From Neofusicoccum parvum (Eukaryota > Ascomycota > Dothideomycetes > Botryosphaeriales > Botryosphaeriaceae): DNA of 64,000 nucleotides. The stretch is taken from contig CP087219.1 in assembly GCA_020912385.1 (NCBI GenBank), positions 558,001 through 622,000 on the forward strand. The letters run 5' to 3'. The position numbers and the translations under genes were made by a program. The notes under the pieces are model-generated. The model was not told where the DNA came from. It saw only the letters and a list, made by a program, of their open reading frames with translations, and did not search any database. Position 1 is the first letter of the stretch, and each line of letters starts with the position of its first letter. Of this stretch, positions 35,603 through 48,200 are shown in pieces.

Positions 35603-37406
35603 TTATGCCGTCAAAGCAGAACTGATTCCCAAAATTCCCATACCAACAAATGCAAAGGTCATGCAGAGACTCCGACTATGCGTCAGGCCCATACTCTCTT
35701 GGAAAAGTTGTAATGCTACAGAGGTCATCACGCCAGCTTGAAAACGTTAGCCATAAACAAAAGACACGAGTTGAGGTGTAGGCACTTACCAGTAACGGCA
35801 AACATTCCTCCATACACGGACTCACCAGGCTCACCGATGCCTGTCCGTCCAGCGATCCTGAACCACAGTGCTGCTACACCAGCACCCAAAGGCTGACTCG
35901 CTCCACCCAGAATGCTGCTGATTACCATGGCCTTCCATCTGCTGTTGATTGCGAGATACAAGGGAAGAGCCATGGCGAAACCCTCAGTGATGTTGTGGAT
36001 GAAGAGAGCTAGAAAAACGGCGAACCCAAGTTGAGGGTTTGCGTGGTTAGTAGCGTAGGTGATGAACCCCTCAGGAAGTTTATGCAGGGCAATAGCAAGG
36101 GATGTTTGGAGGCCGATGGACATGAAAGCGTTGGTGGGGACATGGTGGTGGTGATGGCTTTGCTCCGCATGATTGTGGTGAGAATGGTCATGATCTTCAT
36201 GGCCATGGTGGTCATGATGGTCGTGATGGTCGTGGTGGTCGTCGTGATGATCATGGGCCGAGTATGTTGAGTACGTCGAGCGGGTGCTCCGAGGCTTTGA
36301 GGAGCCATTGGCGTTTCCTTGAGCAGCAGCCGGCGAAAGGGTTCGGTAGTCTCCATCAGCGTGCTCCGATCTGTGAGATAGTAGAGGCTGGCGCTCGGAT
36401 AGCACCGCGTTCGAGGTCGGCGCTGTCGAGTTATGGGGCGTGGTTACACTTCTGGACATGCCAGGTTGGCGAGGCCATGTGTGGACGGGGGCTCTGGTGC
36501 CACCTCTGGCCTGGATGATCTTGAAACACTCTGAGCCACACGGATCAGTATAGCCGTGGCAAGGACCAATCTCGTCGCATTGAGCCTTCGTTTTCGTCAT
36601 AATCTGAGAAGCCTTGTGCACCAACTGCGCTGGGAAAGACGGCCTCCGCGCCGGGGGATAATTCTTTGGCGGATGGAAGGATTCGGTGCTGTTGAACATG
36701 TCGCTGTGCGCGGAGGCGTCAAGGCTGCCAGCGCCGCTGTTGGGTACGCCAAGGTGCTGTTGGCCTTGGTACTTTGGAAGGCCGTTCTCGTGCTCATGGC
36801 TACCAGAGCCAGTGGTCTTGTCGAAATCGTGGTCTTGCTTAGCCGACTCCTCGTCGCCATGCGTGTGGTCACAGTCGACGATGTGAGAAGGCATGAACTG
36901 GTGGATGACCCGCGAGACCAGCTGGATGCCAATCACGCCTCCAAGGAAGCAGGCAATCAAAATCCACGCGGCGGCCTTTGGTGAGTGGCCGCCTTTCTGG
37001 AGCGAGTTCTTGGCGGACGGGAGCATGCTGTACAGCGACGAAAACAGCTTCGGGCCGGTTCAGCACGATGTCACGCACGCGGTGGAAAAAATCACTCACC
37101 ATGACGCCGAAGCTCAGGCTCAGCGAAGCCGACAGGAAGACGTTGCTGTCCTGGATCCTGAAGGTCTTCTTGCCGGGGAACAATCTGACGATGATGTCGA
37201 TGCAGATGACGGAGGCTGCGTGTATGAATCAGCACTGGGCGGGCCGGGCAGCTGCAGCGATTCGGGACTTACCTCCGAGCACACATGCTGTTATCCACAG
37301 AAAGGCCTAGTTAGTCGCGGGCTCGGACGGGCAGACGCGCATGGAGCTCACCTATGCCGCTCATGGCGGTCATGATCCAGCCGCGGGTGTCGTTGTCGAG
37401 CGCCAT
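35603..37406 (-). CDS. zrt3: ZIP-family zinc transporter, Zrt3-like (vacuolar release type)
   Basis: Five exons: 37406-37352, 37287-37273, 37215-37100, 37047-35790, 35736-35603; 1578 nt, 525 aa. N-terminal TM helices (GWIMTAMSGIACVLGASVI; LSASLSLSFGVM) lead to a long cytosolic loop with a dense His/Asp tract (HDHHDDHHDHHDHHDHHGH). The ZIP core follows: LHKLPEGFITYATNHANP and FIHNITEGFAMALPL carry the metal-binding His/Asn/Glu, then GGASQPLGAGVAAL. The family moves Zn(II) toward the cytosol; Zrt3 acts at the vacuole. Exon 2 is a 15-nt micro-exon encoding CVLG plus split codons. The last exon gives the final TM helix (MTFAFVGMGILGISSAL). Confidence 0.9.
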
Positions 37407-40107
37407 GGTTGCCCCTCGAGCCTTGGCGCGTGCGGCTCTCTTTTTTCCTGCGATGCGATGGGGATTGCGCAGCAGCGAGGGCGGGTCGCAGGGCCTGGAG
37501 GCGAAGACGCAGATGACGGAGGGGAGCGGGCAGGGCGAGCGCTAGAGGAGAACGGGGCTGGCAGCTCGGGGATTTGAGCACCTTGGTGGCCGCCGCTGCT
37601 TTGTGTCTCGTGAATCCCCGTCGCCTCGATGAGGCCAAGCCCAATCGCCCCACGAATCGCCCGCCTGACTAAGCGATAACATCGCCACGTCATTGGCCAT
37701 CCTCATCCTGCTTATTCCACGCTACCTGAGCGGCTCCCGCCTTCGCCGGCTCTCCAGGCTCTGTTGTCGCAACAACTGCCGCACGACACCCCATGCGCCT
37801 ATTGACATGACCAGTTCTCCATCGGCCACAGCGTTCTCTTCCTGCTGCCACCGAGTCTGCAAACCCACACGCCCCCAGTCCGCCCTCTTCAGCGTCCTCG
37901 AGACCACACGGTGCTTCGACAGCTTTTCACGATCGGATACGCGGGTGTTGCGCGGCGACGGTGGTTCGAACTTGGCTTCCCAAGGCTGCAGGATGCTGCA
38001 GCCCCTGCCTGTATGATGACACTCCGCGTCGAGCGAAGAAGCCATGGCAAGGCTGGCGAGTGTGACACGCTTGGGGAACGCTGGATTCCATGCTCTTGTT
38101 GTAGCTTCCAATCGAAGGCTGTTATAACGGTTGGTCCTGGACATCCAAGCAAAGCAGGGGAGCTGAATCGAAAAGATGCGACACATGCCCAGGGGGGATC
38201 TGACACAGCTGCTTGGGCAGAATTGATTGCTGGTGAAGGGGCCTTAGTGGGTTACGTTATTATGAGGAGTGAGTTCTGTGCAGCCGCAGGCCGGTACGGA
38301 TCCTTTCCGAAGACTACTTACTAGTGTCTGCCACGCACTGAGACAAAGCAAGCTCGAATGTTCGAATGCGCGCTTTGGCCTGAGCTTTGTGCACTAGGCT
38401 TCTGCCTTATAGATGATTGCGTTCCGGCACACCGTGGTGAGCTTCAACTAAGACGACTAGCGGCATCGCATCGATGGAGAGGTCTGGTTAATCATGCGTG
38501 ATACTTGAACAGCATGCTTCGGGGGCTTGATTTATGCAAAGGGTAATGGTATCGGCAATCTGCAGCTGATCTTATGGGGAACACAAGCATACTTCACTTA
38601 TAAAATACCCAATAGCTGATACTCTGCCTCAGGTTCGAGGCTGTTCGAGGCTAGATGTTTGTCTTGTCTAAGGCAGGAGGTAGGCTGCTTCCGGCCATGA
38701 CTACCGTAAGTACTCGCACGACTCATCATCGCGTAGCATAATGCAGGAGTATAATGCTTCAGATACGTAAATACCAGGTCATACATATATCTCCACCTGG
38801 TTACTTGGGCCAGGCCTGGCGCTGATGGGTACAGTGTACTCACAGCTACGCCCACTACTCTAGGGAATTTCCGTTCCGCTCTTCAATGCATGAGCGCCTC
38901 TTGAACCCTTGGTACCCACACTAGTGGATGGTTATGGAGACGGTGAGCACTTTGGACTTGATGCGAAGGTGTACATGTACCTTTAAGATTAGCTCGAGGC
39001 AGTCCTACGGTGCCACTGGCCAACAACACGGGTTACAGGTCTGGCGGTGAGAACATTGATTTAGATCATGTGTGCTGTGACCATACCAACAATAATCTGT
39101 GTAACTTTTAATGCTGTCTCATGTGAAGGACAAAGGATGCGGCTAAGCTAGGCTGCTAGTAGGTAGTGGGGTGTCCCTCTTTTCTGCCGCTTTCACAAAA
39201 TCACCGTTAGCGAGACCTGGTAGGAAATCAGGAGAATTATTGCGTATCACTCCGACGTTGACCTTGTTTCTAACCGTGGCTTTTACGATAGCGATGGCAT
39301 CCAGACCCTCTTTTCCTCCCTTCGTCGTCATCTTCTCCACGCAATTTCGGTCTGGTTGAGGCTATGCAAAAATTTCTTTTTTTCGGGGCGCTTTCCCCGG
39401 TTTGAAAAATCGACCCCCGTACCATGCAGTTGCCTGCTGCTCACGATGATGCATCAAATAGAATCTGCCGCTGAGTGGGAATAAAAGGATGGAGATCTCT
39501 CACTGGTACGACGTATCACAACAACATATTGGGGTCCCATTGGCTGTTTCCCTGCGCGGCAACGCGGATAGCCGTATCACAACGTCAGCTGGGTACCTGA
39601 AAGCCGATTTGATTACATTCAGACAGCTGAATTCTCTTGGTTCGGAGGTCCTTGCCTTTCAAATCTAGCACCCAAACGGCCAACTGCATGTTCTTGAACT
39701 CATACCCAGTATTCTTCTATCTTCTAGAGATGCAATGACAGAATTCGATACTACCCGATGAGAGCTTACGATGAGACAAAGGGAAACCCAAGAAAGAAAG
39801 AAGAAGGTAGAATGAAAGGGCGACAATTAAAATACATTTAGCGAGTGATTCTTAGATATCCATGGATGCTACTTGTGGTAAGGAAAACTTTTCTCGTGGT
39901 TAAATAGTATTACAGGATGACAGCTGGCTATCGATGTATAGGAGAAACCTTTGTGGCTCGCCGTTCAGACGAGTGCTTCTGGAATCGACCTCTTTTAGTG
40001 TGGAATTTAGTGTTGAGGCGTAGTCTTCTTGAAAAGTCTGAGACGTCGTTAGTCTTCCGCCATATGAACTCAGGGCAACTTGAATTACGTTGATCGGAGT
40101 CTTCCTA
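37407..40107. other. Gene-poor region, start of accessory stretch
   Basis: 2.7 kb. Only short ORFs; base composition shifts from GC-rich to AT-richer at about 38.2 kb. Confidence 0.5.
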
Positions 40108-40581
40108 TCAGACAATGCTACGGTCACTAGCATCTTTCCTTCCCAAGATCATATCAAATGGTGGATCAGGATGCTTGGTAACCATAAACCGCGTCCAGTT
40201 GAAATTGTTTGACCGTTCCGGGCCCCAATACAAGTCCACATAGCCCTGGACCGTCTCGGTCCCACCATTGATGTAGCTGGTGCTGATTGTTGCCTCCCAT
40301 GGTTGAATTGGAACACCCAACACTTCTGTGACTAGTTTCGGCGAGATGAGGTTTACGTCGTTATCGTTGTCGAAGACTGTCATGACAGCCAGCTTGAGTA
40401 CCTGGTATCCTGCTGGCGATGTAGTCTGGACCTGAGCTGAAAGAACTATGTCGGATTCAGATATCCGCTGAGATTGACAGAGATTTAATCTAATTAGTCT
40501 ATGTTCGTTGAGTTTGACCTTTCCCGGCAGATACTAAATAGAACGAACCTTATGAGAGCGTCGTGGCGTGAAACAGAACAT
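40108..40581 (-). CDS. Retropepsin-like fold protein, altered active-site motif (copy a)
   Basis: Exon 40581-40549 (MFCFTPRRSHK) and exon 40467-40108, 81-nt intron in phase 0; 130 aa. Core motifs: KLAVMTVFDNDNDVNLISPK, VTEVLGVPI, GYVDLYW, then DPPFDMILGRKDA. The order follows a retropepsin domain: an NLISPKL helix after the active-site loop and a ...ILGR strand near the end. But the usual DTG/DSG triad is replaced by an acidic, Asn-rich segment, so catalysis is doubtful. Shares exon layout and motifs with copies d and e. Divergent from the DUF6594 gene. Function unknown. Confidence 0.65.
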
Positions 40582-41619
40582 GATACCACGAAGTTGACGG
40601 CGTGACTGGTAGGAAGGAAAGAGACTTTTGAGTGGGAGAAAAGATCGTCCGCGGATTTGCCTGAGGATGGCTATGCAGGCAGGGGTCAAGTTAAAAGTCC
40701 GAACTGAAATTGTTCCACAAAGATGCAAGGGACGGAGATCGATCGTCTGGGTAACCGCTGCGCGCTCATATCAAGCCTGGTAAAGCTGCAACGCTCTGGA
40801 TACCGGAAAATTGGGGACATTCCCGGTCTCATCATCCCTCATTCTTTGTAGAAGTGCATGAGAGCTAACAGCCTCATCGCCATGCCGCTAAACAGAAACA
40901 TAGCGAATTCTATCAACAAGTACTCGTAGCAGTATGAAAGCACGGCTAAAAAAAAAGGGGGCAGACTTGGCCTCAAAGTTGATGCTGCTTGCCGGTGAAA
41001 CATTTACTTTAGCGCGGCTACCCGTAAAATGAGCTTCAGTGGCCGACGGCTTGACGGGAGGATGATGTATCTCGTTTGGACCAAGGTACAGATCTATTGA
41101 AAGTTATCACCATCACGCAGGAGCTCACAAGCCACAGGAGCGAAGCTGAGCTTTTAGCGGATTGTCGCTCAGCGCTCAAGCCATTGGCGTCATCGTGGCG
41201 GCGCCGGACCGTACGCCCCCTGATACATTCGGTCAGCGACCCGGCTTCTGAAGCCCGATCTATCGCATCCTGATAAGCACCAATACCCAGCAACTTCGGA
41301 CGTTGATAAATCACGGCAGAAAACGTGTCCTTAGCCTTACAGCAATGCTGCGCTGGCGACGTGGCAATGACGCTGACAACGCACACAATCCTTGAAAGGT
41401 GCAGAACAGCCTGACCGAAGCCTTGGGAATCTGCAGCATTCATCTGCGGACCTTGTGTAAGAGGTTTGAGAGGTTGAATAAATGAGTTAGCCATGAAGAC
41501 TCTCTTGTCTCATCTCCTGTAAACTTTTCTCACTGATTACTTCCCCACCAACTGAAAGACTTTATCGATCACTCGACTACGTTCCCTACGTATCTCCAAC
41601 TCGAGACTTGGTAGTCAGG
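40582..41619. promoter_or_regulatory. Divergent intergenic region between copy a and DUF6594-1
   Basis: 1.04 kb separating two start codons that face away from each other. No gene seen. Confidence 0.4.
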
Positions 41620-42659
41620 ATGTCAAATGATCGGATACGTACTCTTCCACTGCACAATTCACCAGCTCTTCCCCATGCCATGTCGCAGCCTTCATCGTCC
41701 GGAGCATCAGAAACACCCCGGTCTGAGCCCGAGTCGGAAGGATTACCAGCCGGTTATCCAAAGCTTGCGGAGAAGATGAGCCAAATTCCTGAAGCAGCCA
41801 TATTTAGGCGCTTTGGTGCTCTGAATGCACAGAACATACTTTACCTACAGGCCGAGCTCGTGAATATGGAGAAACGACTTCGAAAACTTCAGCGAGCGGA
41901 CGCACAGAGCAGCAGTGAAAGAAAGAGAGCGTACGCCAGGAACTGGTACTATCTTAGCCAGTCGAGAAAAGACGGAGACCAGAGGCAGTGGAAGCTCGTG
42001 AGGCGAATCCGGCAGACGTTGAAGGAGTACAGTGAGTGATGTGCGTGTCAAATTCAATACCGAGCAATGGTTGACGAATATGAGATTCCGCCATTATTGA
42101 ACAGGCGCGCATCCTCCGCATGCGTCCGCCTGGCGCTTACGATCTGGATTACATCCAGAAGTATTTGGAAACAAAAGAGATGGGTCCTTTAGAGCTCAGT
42201 GGTGTAGACTCGGGCGTCTGGGGCTCTACGGAAGACCCGACAGGACATGCATCTGATCTCTTGGCGCTGCTTCCACGGCATAATGAGGACTTCTTCTCGA
42301 AATGGGTAACGGAGAAAGCAGTCAATAAGCTCTTCAATTTTTCATGGTACCGTAAACGTCGAAAATTAGCGGGAGGCTGTGATGTGGAGTGTTTCGGGGA
42401 CGATGTTTTCCTTCGCTGGACTCATCGTTTCACTAGTGTCCTAGCCTCTGCCCTTCCCATCATTTCAATTACTATTCTTTACTCTGTTGAATCTCTTCAG
42501 GTTCGACTTGGTATAATAGCTATCTTCAACCTCATGCTTTCTTTCTGCTTGACGTTGTTCACGACGGCCAAGACCACGGACGTATTTGCAGTTGCTGCGG
42601 CGTTCTCTGCTGTACAGGTTGTTTTCGTCCAAGTAGGAACTCAAGATGACAATCATTGA
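41620..42659 (+). CDS. DUF6594 domain membrane protein (copy 1)
   Basis: Exons 41620-42031 and 42085-42659, 53-nt intron in phase 1; 328 aa. The N-terminal part is Ser/Pro-rich and disordered, followed by the DUF6594 start GYPKLAEKMSQIPEAAIFRR and a helical region LYLQAELVNMEKRLRKLQ. After the intron comes YNSAIIEQARILRMRPPGAYDLD. The C-terminus has three TM helices (SVLASALPIISITILYS; LGIIAIFNLMLSFCLTLF; DVFAVAAAFSAVQVVFVQV). The acceptor at 42084 is chosen because the paralogue and the family keep YNxxxxxQ at this point. DUF6594 proteins are abundant in filamentous fungi; role unknown. A start at 41680 is also possible. Confidence 0.8.
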
Positions 42660-42799
42660 AATTGAAGGAGCATATTACGGTGTCTTCTTCTTCTTATTTT
42701 TCTCCAATAAATGTAGATACAAGCCCCTTTTCCTTTTCAGAAAATAAAATAAAACAGAAACGATCACAGTTACGGAGAAAGAAAGTATAAAGCTTTATA

Positions 42800-44142
42800 C
42801 AATCACTTGACAAAAGTTCTCGCGTGATTAAGCGAGACGCGTCAAAACGCGTCTCGAGCGCCCACACCTCCAATCTTCGCACCACCAAAATGGCACCACA
42901 ACGCACTCCTCTCAAAGAGCTCTTTGGCACACATACTCCCAATCAACACTACTCTCCACATCAGCGAGGAATTTTACTTGCCTGTAAGGCTCTTGGCAAG
43001 AAGCCTGCCTGGTTCCAGAAGCACCTGGGCGTGCCTGAATCTTCGGTACGCTCGACTATGCAGCTCGCGCCATTACACAACGAAGGGCGCTCCCAATTAC
43101 GGACTGGCCGGCCAAAATGTCTTTCAGAAACCGAAAAGCGACATATTCTACGCGTGGTGCGAGCCAACCCAAAATTCACTTACCAAGAGGTCCGGGAAGT
43201 CACAGGTGTGACTTGCCATGACCGGACCATCTCTCGACTCTTGGACACCTACAACATAAAGAAATGACGCGCAGCTGGCCGCCCGGAACTCACGGAAGAA
43301 CATGCTGCTATCAGACTTGCCTGGGCACTCGAGCATGTGCACTGGACCGAGGCGCAATGGAAGAAAGTCATCTGGTCAGATGAGTGCTCTGTGGAGCGAG
43401 GAAAGGGCCAGAAAAGGGAGTGGTGCTTTCGCACTCCTAGCCAAAAATGGGACCTCCAAATGGTCCAACCATATAAAAAAGGAATAAATATATCTGTTAT
43501 GGTATGGGCAGGCTTTTCTGGCTTACGAGGAAGGTCTCCTTTACACGTAATGGTACGTGATCCTTCAGCTAAGAGGGGTGGCTATTTAGCCAACTCTTAT
43601 CTTAAGGTTCTCGAGGAAAACATACCAAAAGTGCATAGAAGAGGTATGACTTTTATGCAGGATAATGCTCCAATTCATACTGCAATAAAAGTTAGGGAAT
43701 GGTTTGAAAGAAGGCGGATAAATCTATTAGATTGGCCACCTTATAGCCCGGATTTGAATCCAATTGAACATATCTGGTTTCATTTAAAGTCTAAGGCATT
43801 AGAGCTACATCCAGAGCTTAAATACTTAACCGGATCAGTAGATTTTGTTAGAAAGAAGCTGGGAGAAGCATTGCGGGAAGCATGGGAGGCTTTGTCACAA
43901 TCTTTATTTGATTCTGTATTAGGTAGTATGAAGCGTAGGTGTGAGGCAGTTATCACAGCAGAGGGCTGGCATACCAAGTATTAGCAAAGAAATAATACTA
44001 GCATCCTTCTTCTTACTCAATTTTAACTTAAAAACAACTTAGTATAAGAGCTAGGAAGCATGCGTTGAGAATCAGTAAGTTGATGGGGTACGAGGGTTAT
44101 CGCTTCGGAAGCGCCCGCGCGAGAACTTTTGTCCTAGTACTG
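42800..44142 (+). mobile_element. Tc1-type DNA transposon, 1343 bp, TA target duplication
   Basis: Flanked by TA (42798-42799 and 44143-44144). Terminal inverted repeats of about 25 bp start CAATCACTTGACAAAAG on the left and CAGTACTAGGACAAAAG on the right (as reverse complement), and continue with TTCTCGCG. The only gene is a transposase with one stop codon. A perfect 10-bp hairpin (CGAGACGCGT, loop CAAA) lies at 42833-42856 inside the left end. Confidence 0.9.
42890..43984 (+). pseudogene. Tc1 (DD34E) transposase with one in-frame TGA
   Basis: The frame runs from ATG 42890 to TAA 43984 and is broken once, by TGA at 43265-43267 after TYNIKK. N-terminal helix-turn-helix part: ETEKRHILRVVRANPKFTYQ. 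Catalytic part: VIWSDECSVE (first D), MQDNAPIHTA (second D), then 34 residues to the E of SPDLNPIEHIW, so DD34E as in Tc1. Except for the stop, the frame is intact, which suggests recent arrival. A CGA-to-TGA change (C-to-T) would explain it. Without readthrough the product lacks the catalytic domain. Confidence 0.88.
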
Positions 44143-44373
44143 TATATGTTATCTCAAGTTGAACCCATCAAGCCCACCCATGAGAGAGGAACATGTATTT
44201 CTCTACTACTATCAGGATTAGGGAGTTCTGTTCTTCAAAGTTTGTCCAACACCCGACAAAATATCCTATGTAAGTTTGTAATGCCACGGCCGCTTTCCTT
44301 CAACTCCTCCCCTTATCTCTCTTTCCTGCTGACTTCTCATCTGCTGACTCCTCTGCTTCCTGTTGAGCTTGCT

Positions 44374-45219
44374 CTAAGGCTTTTCTTCTGGCCTGATTCC
44401 TGCGGGCTGCGTCCAGTTCGGCATCTTCTTTGAGTCAGCAAGGGTAGTCAAATGGACAGTGCTGACTGTACCGGACGGAACACTGGGTTTTGCCTGCCTG
44501 CGACCTCCCTGATTTTGCTCATTGTACCAACATCGCAATACATCGATGTCCAATTTCTCTTTCTGGATAGTAGGTAGACCTATGATAACGTCGGCGTGGG
44601 GTGAATTGATCACGTAAAACGTGCTCCTCATGAATTTTGGAGAGAAGAAGATCTGCTTGTTTTCGTAAGGCTCATCGTGGCCCTTCCAACGGCATTCAAC
44701 CTTTCCTAGGATGTCCATTGAAGATCCATTGGCTACTATTGTGTGGCATTCCGACGGGATGTTTCCGTGATACCAGTGGATGCGGTCAAACGGGGTCTCG
44801 GTTTCGGAGTCCGGACGTACGATATGATGACCAATGAAGTTTTGAGCTTTGCTACCGGTATCGAATACAGCTCGCACTTTCTTCAAGTTCGTTTCACTTC
44901 CATCATCCTTCGGGATTATGAAAGTAATGTCTCTTTCGTAGTTATCGGGCTATCACAAATTAGTCGTGTTCCGTAAAACCATCAAATGATACTCAGTAAA
45001 CTTTGTACTTACTTGGTGATCTTGACGGACCACCAACTTTGATATCAATAGAGACATGGATCTCATAATCAAGAAGAGAAGGACAATGAAGAAGGCGTAA
45101 AGCTCTGGTATACATCTTCTCGATTGTCCCCGGTCCGTGTGATGATCTGTAGCATGATTCTTGCATAGCAAGATGTCCGGATCTTCCTTGCTCCCAATAC
45201 CATACTGTTGCTTTTGCAT
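44374..45219 (-). CDS. Retropepsin-like aspartic protease domain protein with N-terminal TM (copy b)
   Basis: Exons 45219-45013 and 44949-44374, 63-nt intron in phase 0; 260 aa. Residues 39-60 form one hydrophobic helix (YAFFIVLLFLIMRSMSLLI), a signal anchor. The protease-like domain follows: VRAVFDTGSKAQNFIG with the catalytic DTGS at 99-102, a middle strand region, and HADVIIGLP at about 188-195. This is the retropepsin pattern (DTG...IIG) in one chain, so the active form should be a dimer. No integrase or reverse transcriptase neighbours, so not a working retroelement. Paralogue of copy c, which has the same intron phase and length. The start Met is the first ATG in frame; an upstream exon is possible. 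Confidence 0.68.
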
Positions 45220-48200
45220 TATGATGAATTGCACTGTCACCGTGTTTGTGTCACGGTCGGAGGCGCCTGCAAACTCTCCGCGAAGTACAGCAACTGGCGC
45301 CAGGAACCCGGTTAGATTCGCCGTGGACCGTACCACGGCTCTCTAGGTCCAGAAGCGTAAAGAGATATGAGGAAATGTTAATTTTGAGCAATAAAAAGAA
45401 CGAGGACCATGCAAACGCGCCTGACGGCTTTCACGTGCGGCTTCAGTGAGGCGGTGTCTCTGAAAGGAGAAAAAGGAGGGAATGGTGATAGATTGGAGCC
45501 GCGCGGTCGTAGATTTAATGGAGAAGGGCAAGGATCCAGGAAATCACTAGAGCTAAGAGCATAGATTGCTTCCGAGCCCGTGGTACTGGCATTGTCTTAC
45601 AATACTGGCGCGAGACTGACGCACGGCCTCAGTGAACTGAGCGGCCGCCAAAGTAAATCCACCGGTAGGTTTGAGAGACTCCAGAAGCGCTTTGTATCTA
45701 CAAAGGAAATCATTACACAGGAATCTAGAAAACCAATGCTTTGTCTCTATTGTCTTGACACTAACAAAGGTGTAGGCACCAGGGTCTCGGCACGATCGAA
45801 GAAAAGAACGAGCCTTCAGAGTCAGCCAATAGAGTTGATACAAGAAATGATATGTAGTTCGCTTACCGACGTGCATATTAAGGATTGCTAGTAAAACCCA
45901 CCGACTTTTTGTCCGCATAAAGAGCGCTAGAGACAGGCGCAGTAAAGACTACCTGAACCATTTGCATACGGCGCATGAGTTGGCTCACCCTGATATTCTC
46001 TACAGGAACCATGAGCGGCTTTCAAGCTCTGACTCCGGGGAACTTATTCGAACGCTCTTGGGAGTGTTTCTAGGCTGAGCGGTTGATTAGTATCATGACG
46101 GAAGGAAAATGATCGTCCAAATTTGCAGGGATGTTCTTCCGGCGCATACGCCCCATTTGTATGCTTCATTTACCCACCCTCCCCGCCGGTATCTTTGATT
46201 TTTTTCTTTCAAGATGGAAGTGAAAAGCAAATCTCAACTTGCGTAAAATGGACTGGAAGATTTTGCTTTTGAACGCCTCCAGACCAGCACTGAAGATGCG
46301 GACTGTTCGAAGTGGAAAAGAGGCAGCACAATAGATTGTTGTAGTCTTGCTAGAAACCATACATTGAATGCCACGCGCCCGGCGCAGCTAGCAGTGTACT
46401 TCTTGGACAATGTTTCAGTGTAATGTGACAGCCAACATGCGGGAGGACGCACTTCAGCATGTCAGACTGATAGCAAGCCCAGCGCTGCGTGTCTGCCTAT
46501 GATTCGTTCCGAATACGCATGACTTCTTGCCGCCCGGAGAACTATATTATTGAAACGAAACATTTGTTGCTCATGAGTGTGCAGGAGAGGGAGCCTAATA
46601 AGCATTGTGATGGGGTTCCACCCAAGAGTAATATTGTCTTTGCCAGATGTTATCCTTTTCAGGTACAATTCTTGACCAGCCCACAGGAATGGGAGTGCTC
46701 TGACGACAAAAAAACAGGGGACAAGCTCGACGTGGCAGAGATCCTGTCGTGTCACATCTTCGACCAATGGTGTTGACGAATCACAGAAAAAAGGCGACAA
46801 GGCGACACACCACGTGCAGGCGTATGACGCCACTTGGCGACCGAGGAAATTATTCGTCTCACTCAAACGCATATCATTGGATTATAGAGGGCCCTCTCTT
46901 GTCCGCGAGGTTGGCTCGTTGATTACCGTTCACAGGATTTTTGTGAACCCACTGAGGCTCGCTTTGATGGTCGACAAATTTGCCTCGTATTTTTTTTAAT
47001 TCTACTGGGGCTATGAATTTCGAGTTTTTTTTTTTTTTTTGAATTAACGTGGAAAAAGTCGACTTTTAGTACAGAAGGAAGCTTCTAAGAGGCAGCATAT
47101 CGAGAGTTTGAATACGTTCATCCCTCTGTTTTAGTCGCGAAGTATCAGGGGGACTGTGGTTCAGTGAGATTCAATCATGTCCATCCGCTCACTTTCCCTG
47201 AAAATACAGCGCTGGGCGTATAGCTGCTGCGAAGAAGTATCCCCGGCGTCATTGTTGAATTGATTTGTTGAGTGGGACAGTTGACGTAGCTTGTAGATGG
47301 TGACCAGATCCTATTTGTGAAATGATAGTTTGTCACAGCTTCTCGGCTACTGCTGATTTCGCCATATTATAATCACTGAGGATATGGCCAGGCTTCTATT
47401 CAATCTGGCAAGGCATAAAGCCACATCGATTGATATTTTGCTTGGTGACTATTTTTATTCCCCGCACAACTTAGTATACGACACTTTCAGACCTGATAGC
47501 GACTTCTAGAAAGCTCATGTACTAATCGGGTGGTTAGGTGCCTTCTTTCTTATGAACTCTGTATTAAGTTTCTCTGGGAGATACAAAAAGGTTCTAAAAG
47601 AAACGCGTGTTTGTAGTAAAAACATGTTCCCTTCTCTTTACTATTAGTTATTCCGCATTTTCAAAAGCTTATATTTGACCTATCCCAGTGGCACATCCAT
47701 CACCTCTCACAGGAATTTCCGCATTTCTCAAATTGCAGTTTTAGGGCATTTGAATTGCTATGAACTATATATAATATAATTCCCCCTAAAGCTCTGGACC
47801 TGTGTGGGTCATGGGCAAAATACGCGTTCGTTGGCGTGGCTTCCACAAGAAAGTAAAAGGCCGAAGCACCCTCCCCCGGCCGAAATACTACCGCAGCCGT
47901 ATTTGAGTGATCAATGTGGACGATAGGCTACTTCGTGATTTTACTTCCAGCTACTATGATGCCAAAAAATTGAAATAATTCGACCGGCCCTCTTTCTCGT
48001 TCTTTGTTAAAGATTGATATATGCCAACAACAACAATGCCTTGAGGCAAACCGAACGCACACTTTGCTTTCAAGACATCAATGTATTCAATTAGGCAGGC
48101 CTATCAAAGGCTTGCTGTATTTGTGCAGTATTTGGCTAAAAAAGAGACTTCAGAGGTTGATTGTAAGGGATACTGGTCACTCCGTAGAGTAGTAGGGATG

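Noticed and set aside
37955..37985. GGTTCGAAC, resembling a B box
   Set aside because: No paired T stem, no GTAAGT after it, and no upstream A box or acceptor strand.
47150..47190. TGGTTCAGTGAG, resembling a tRNA A box
   Set aside because: No B box or acceptor complement follows, even allowing for introns.
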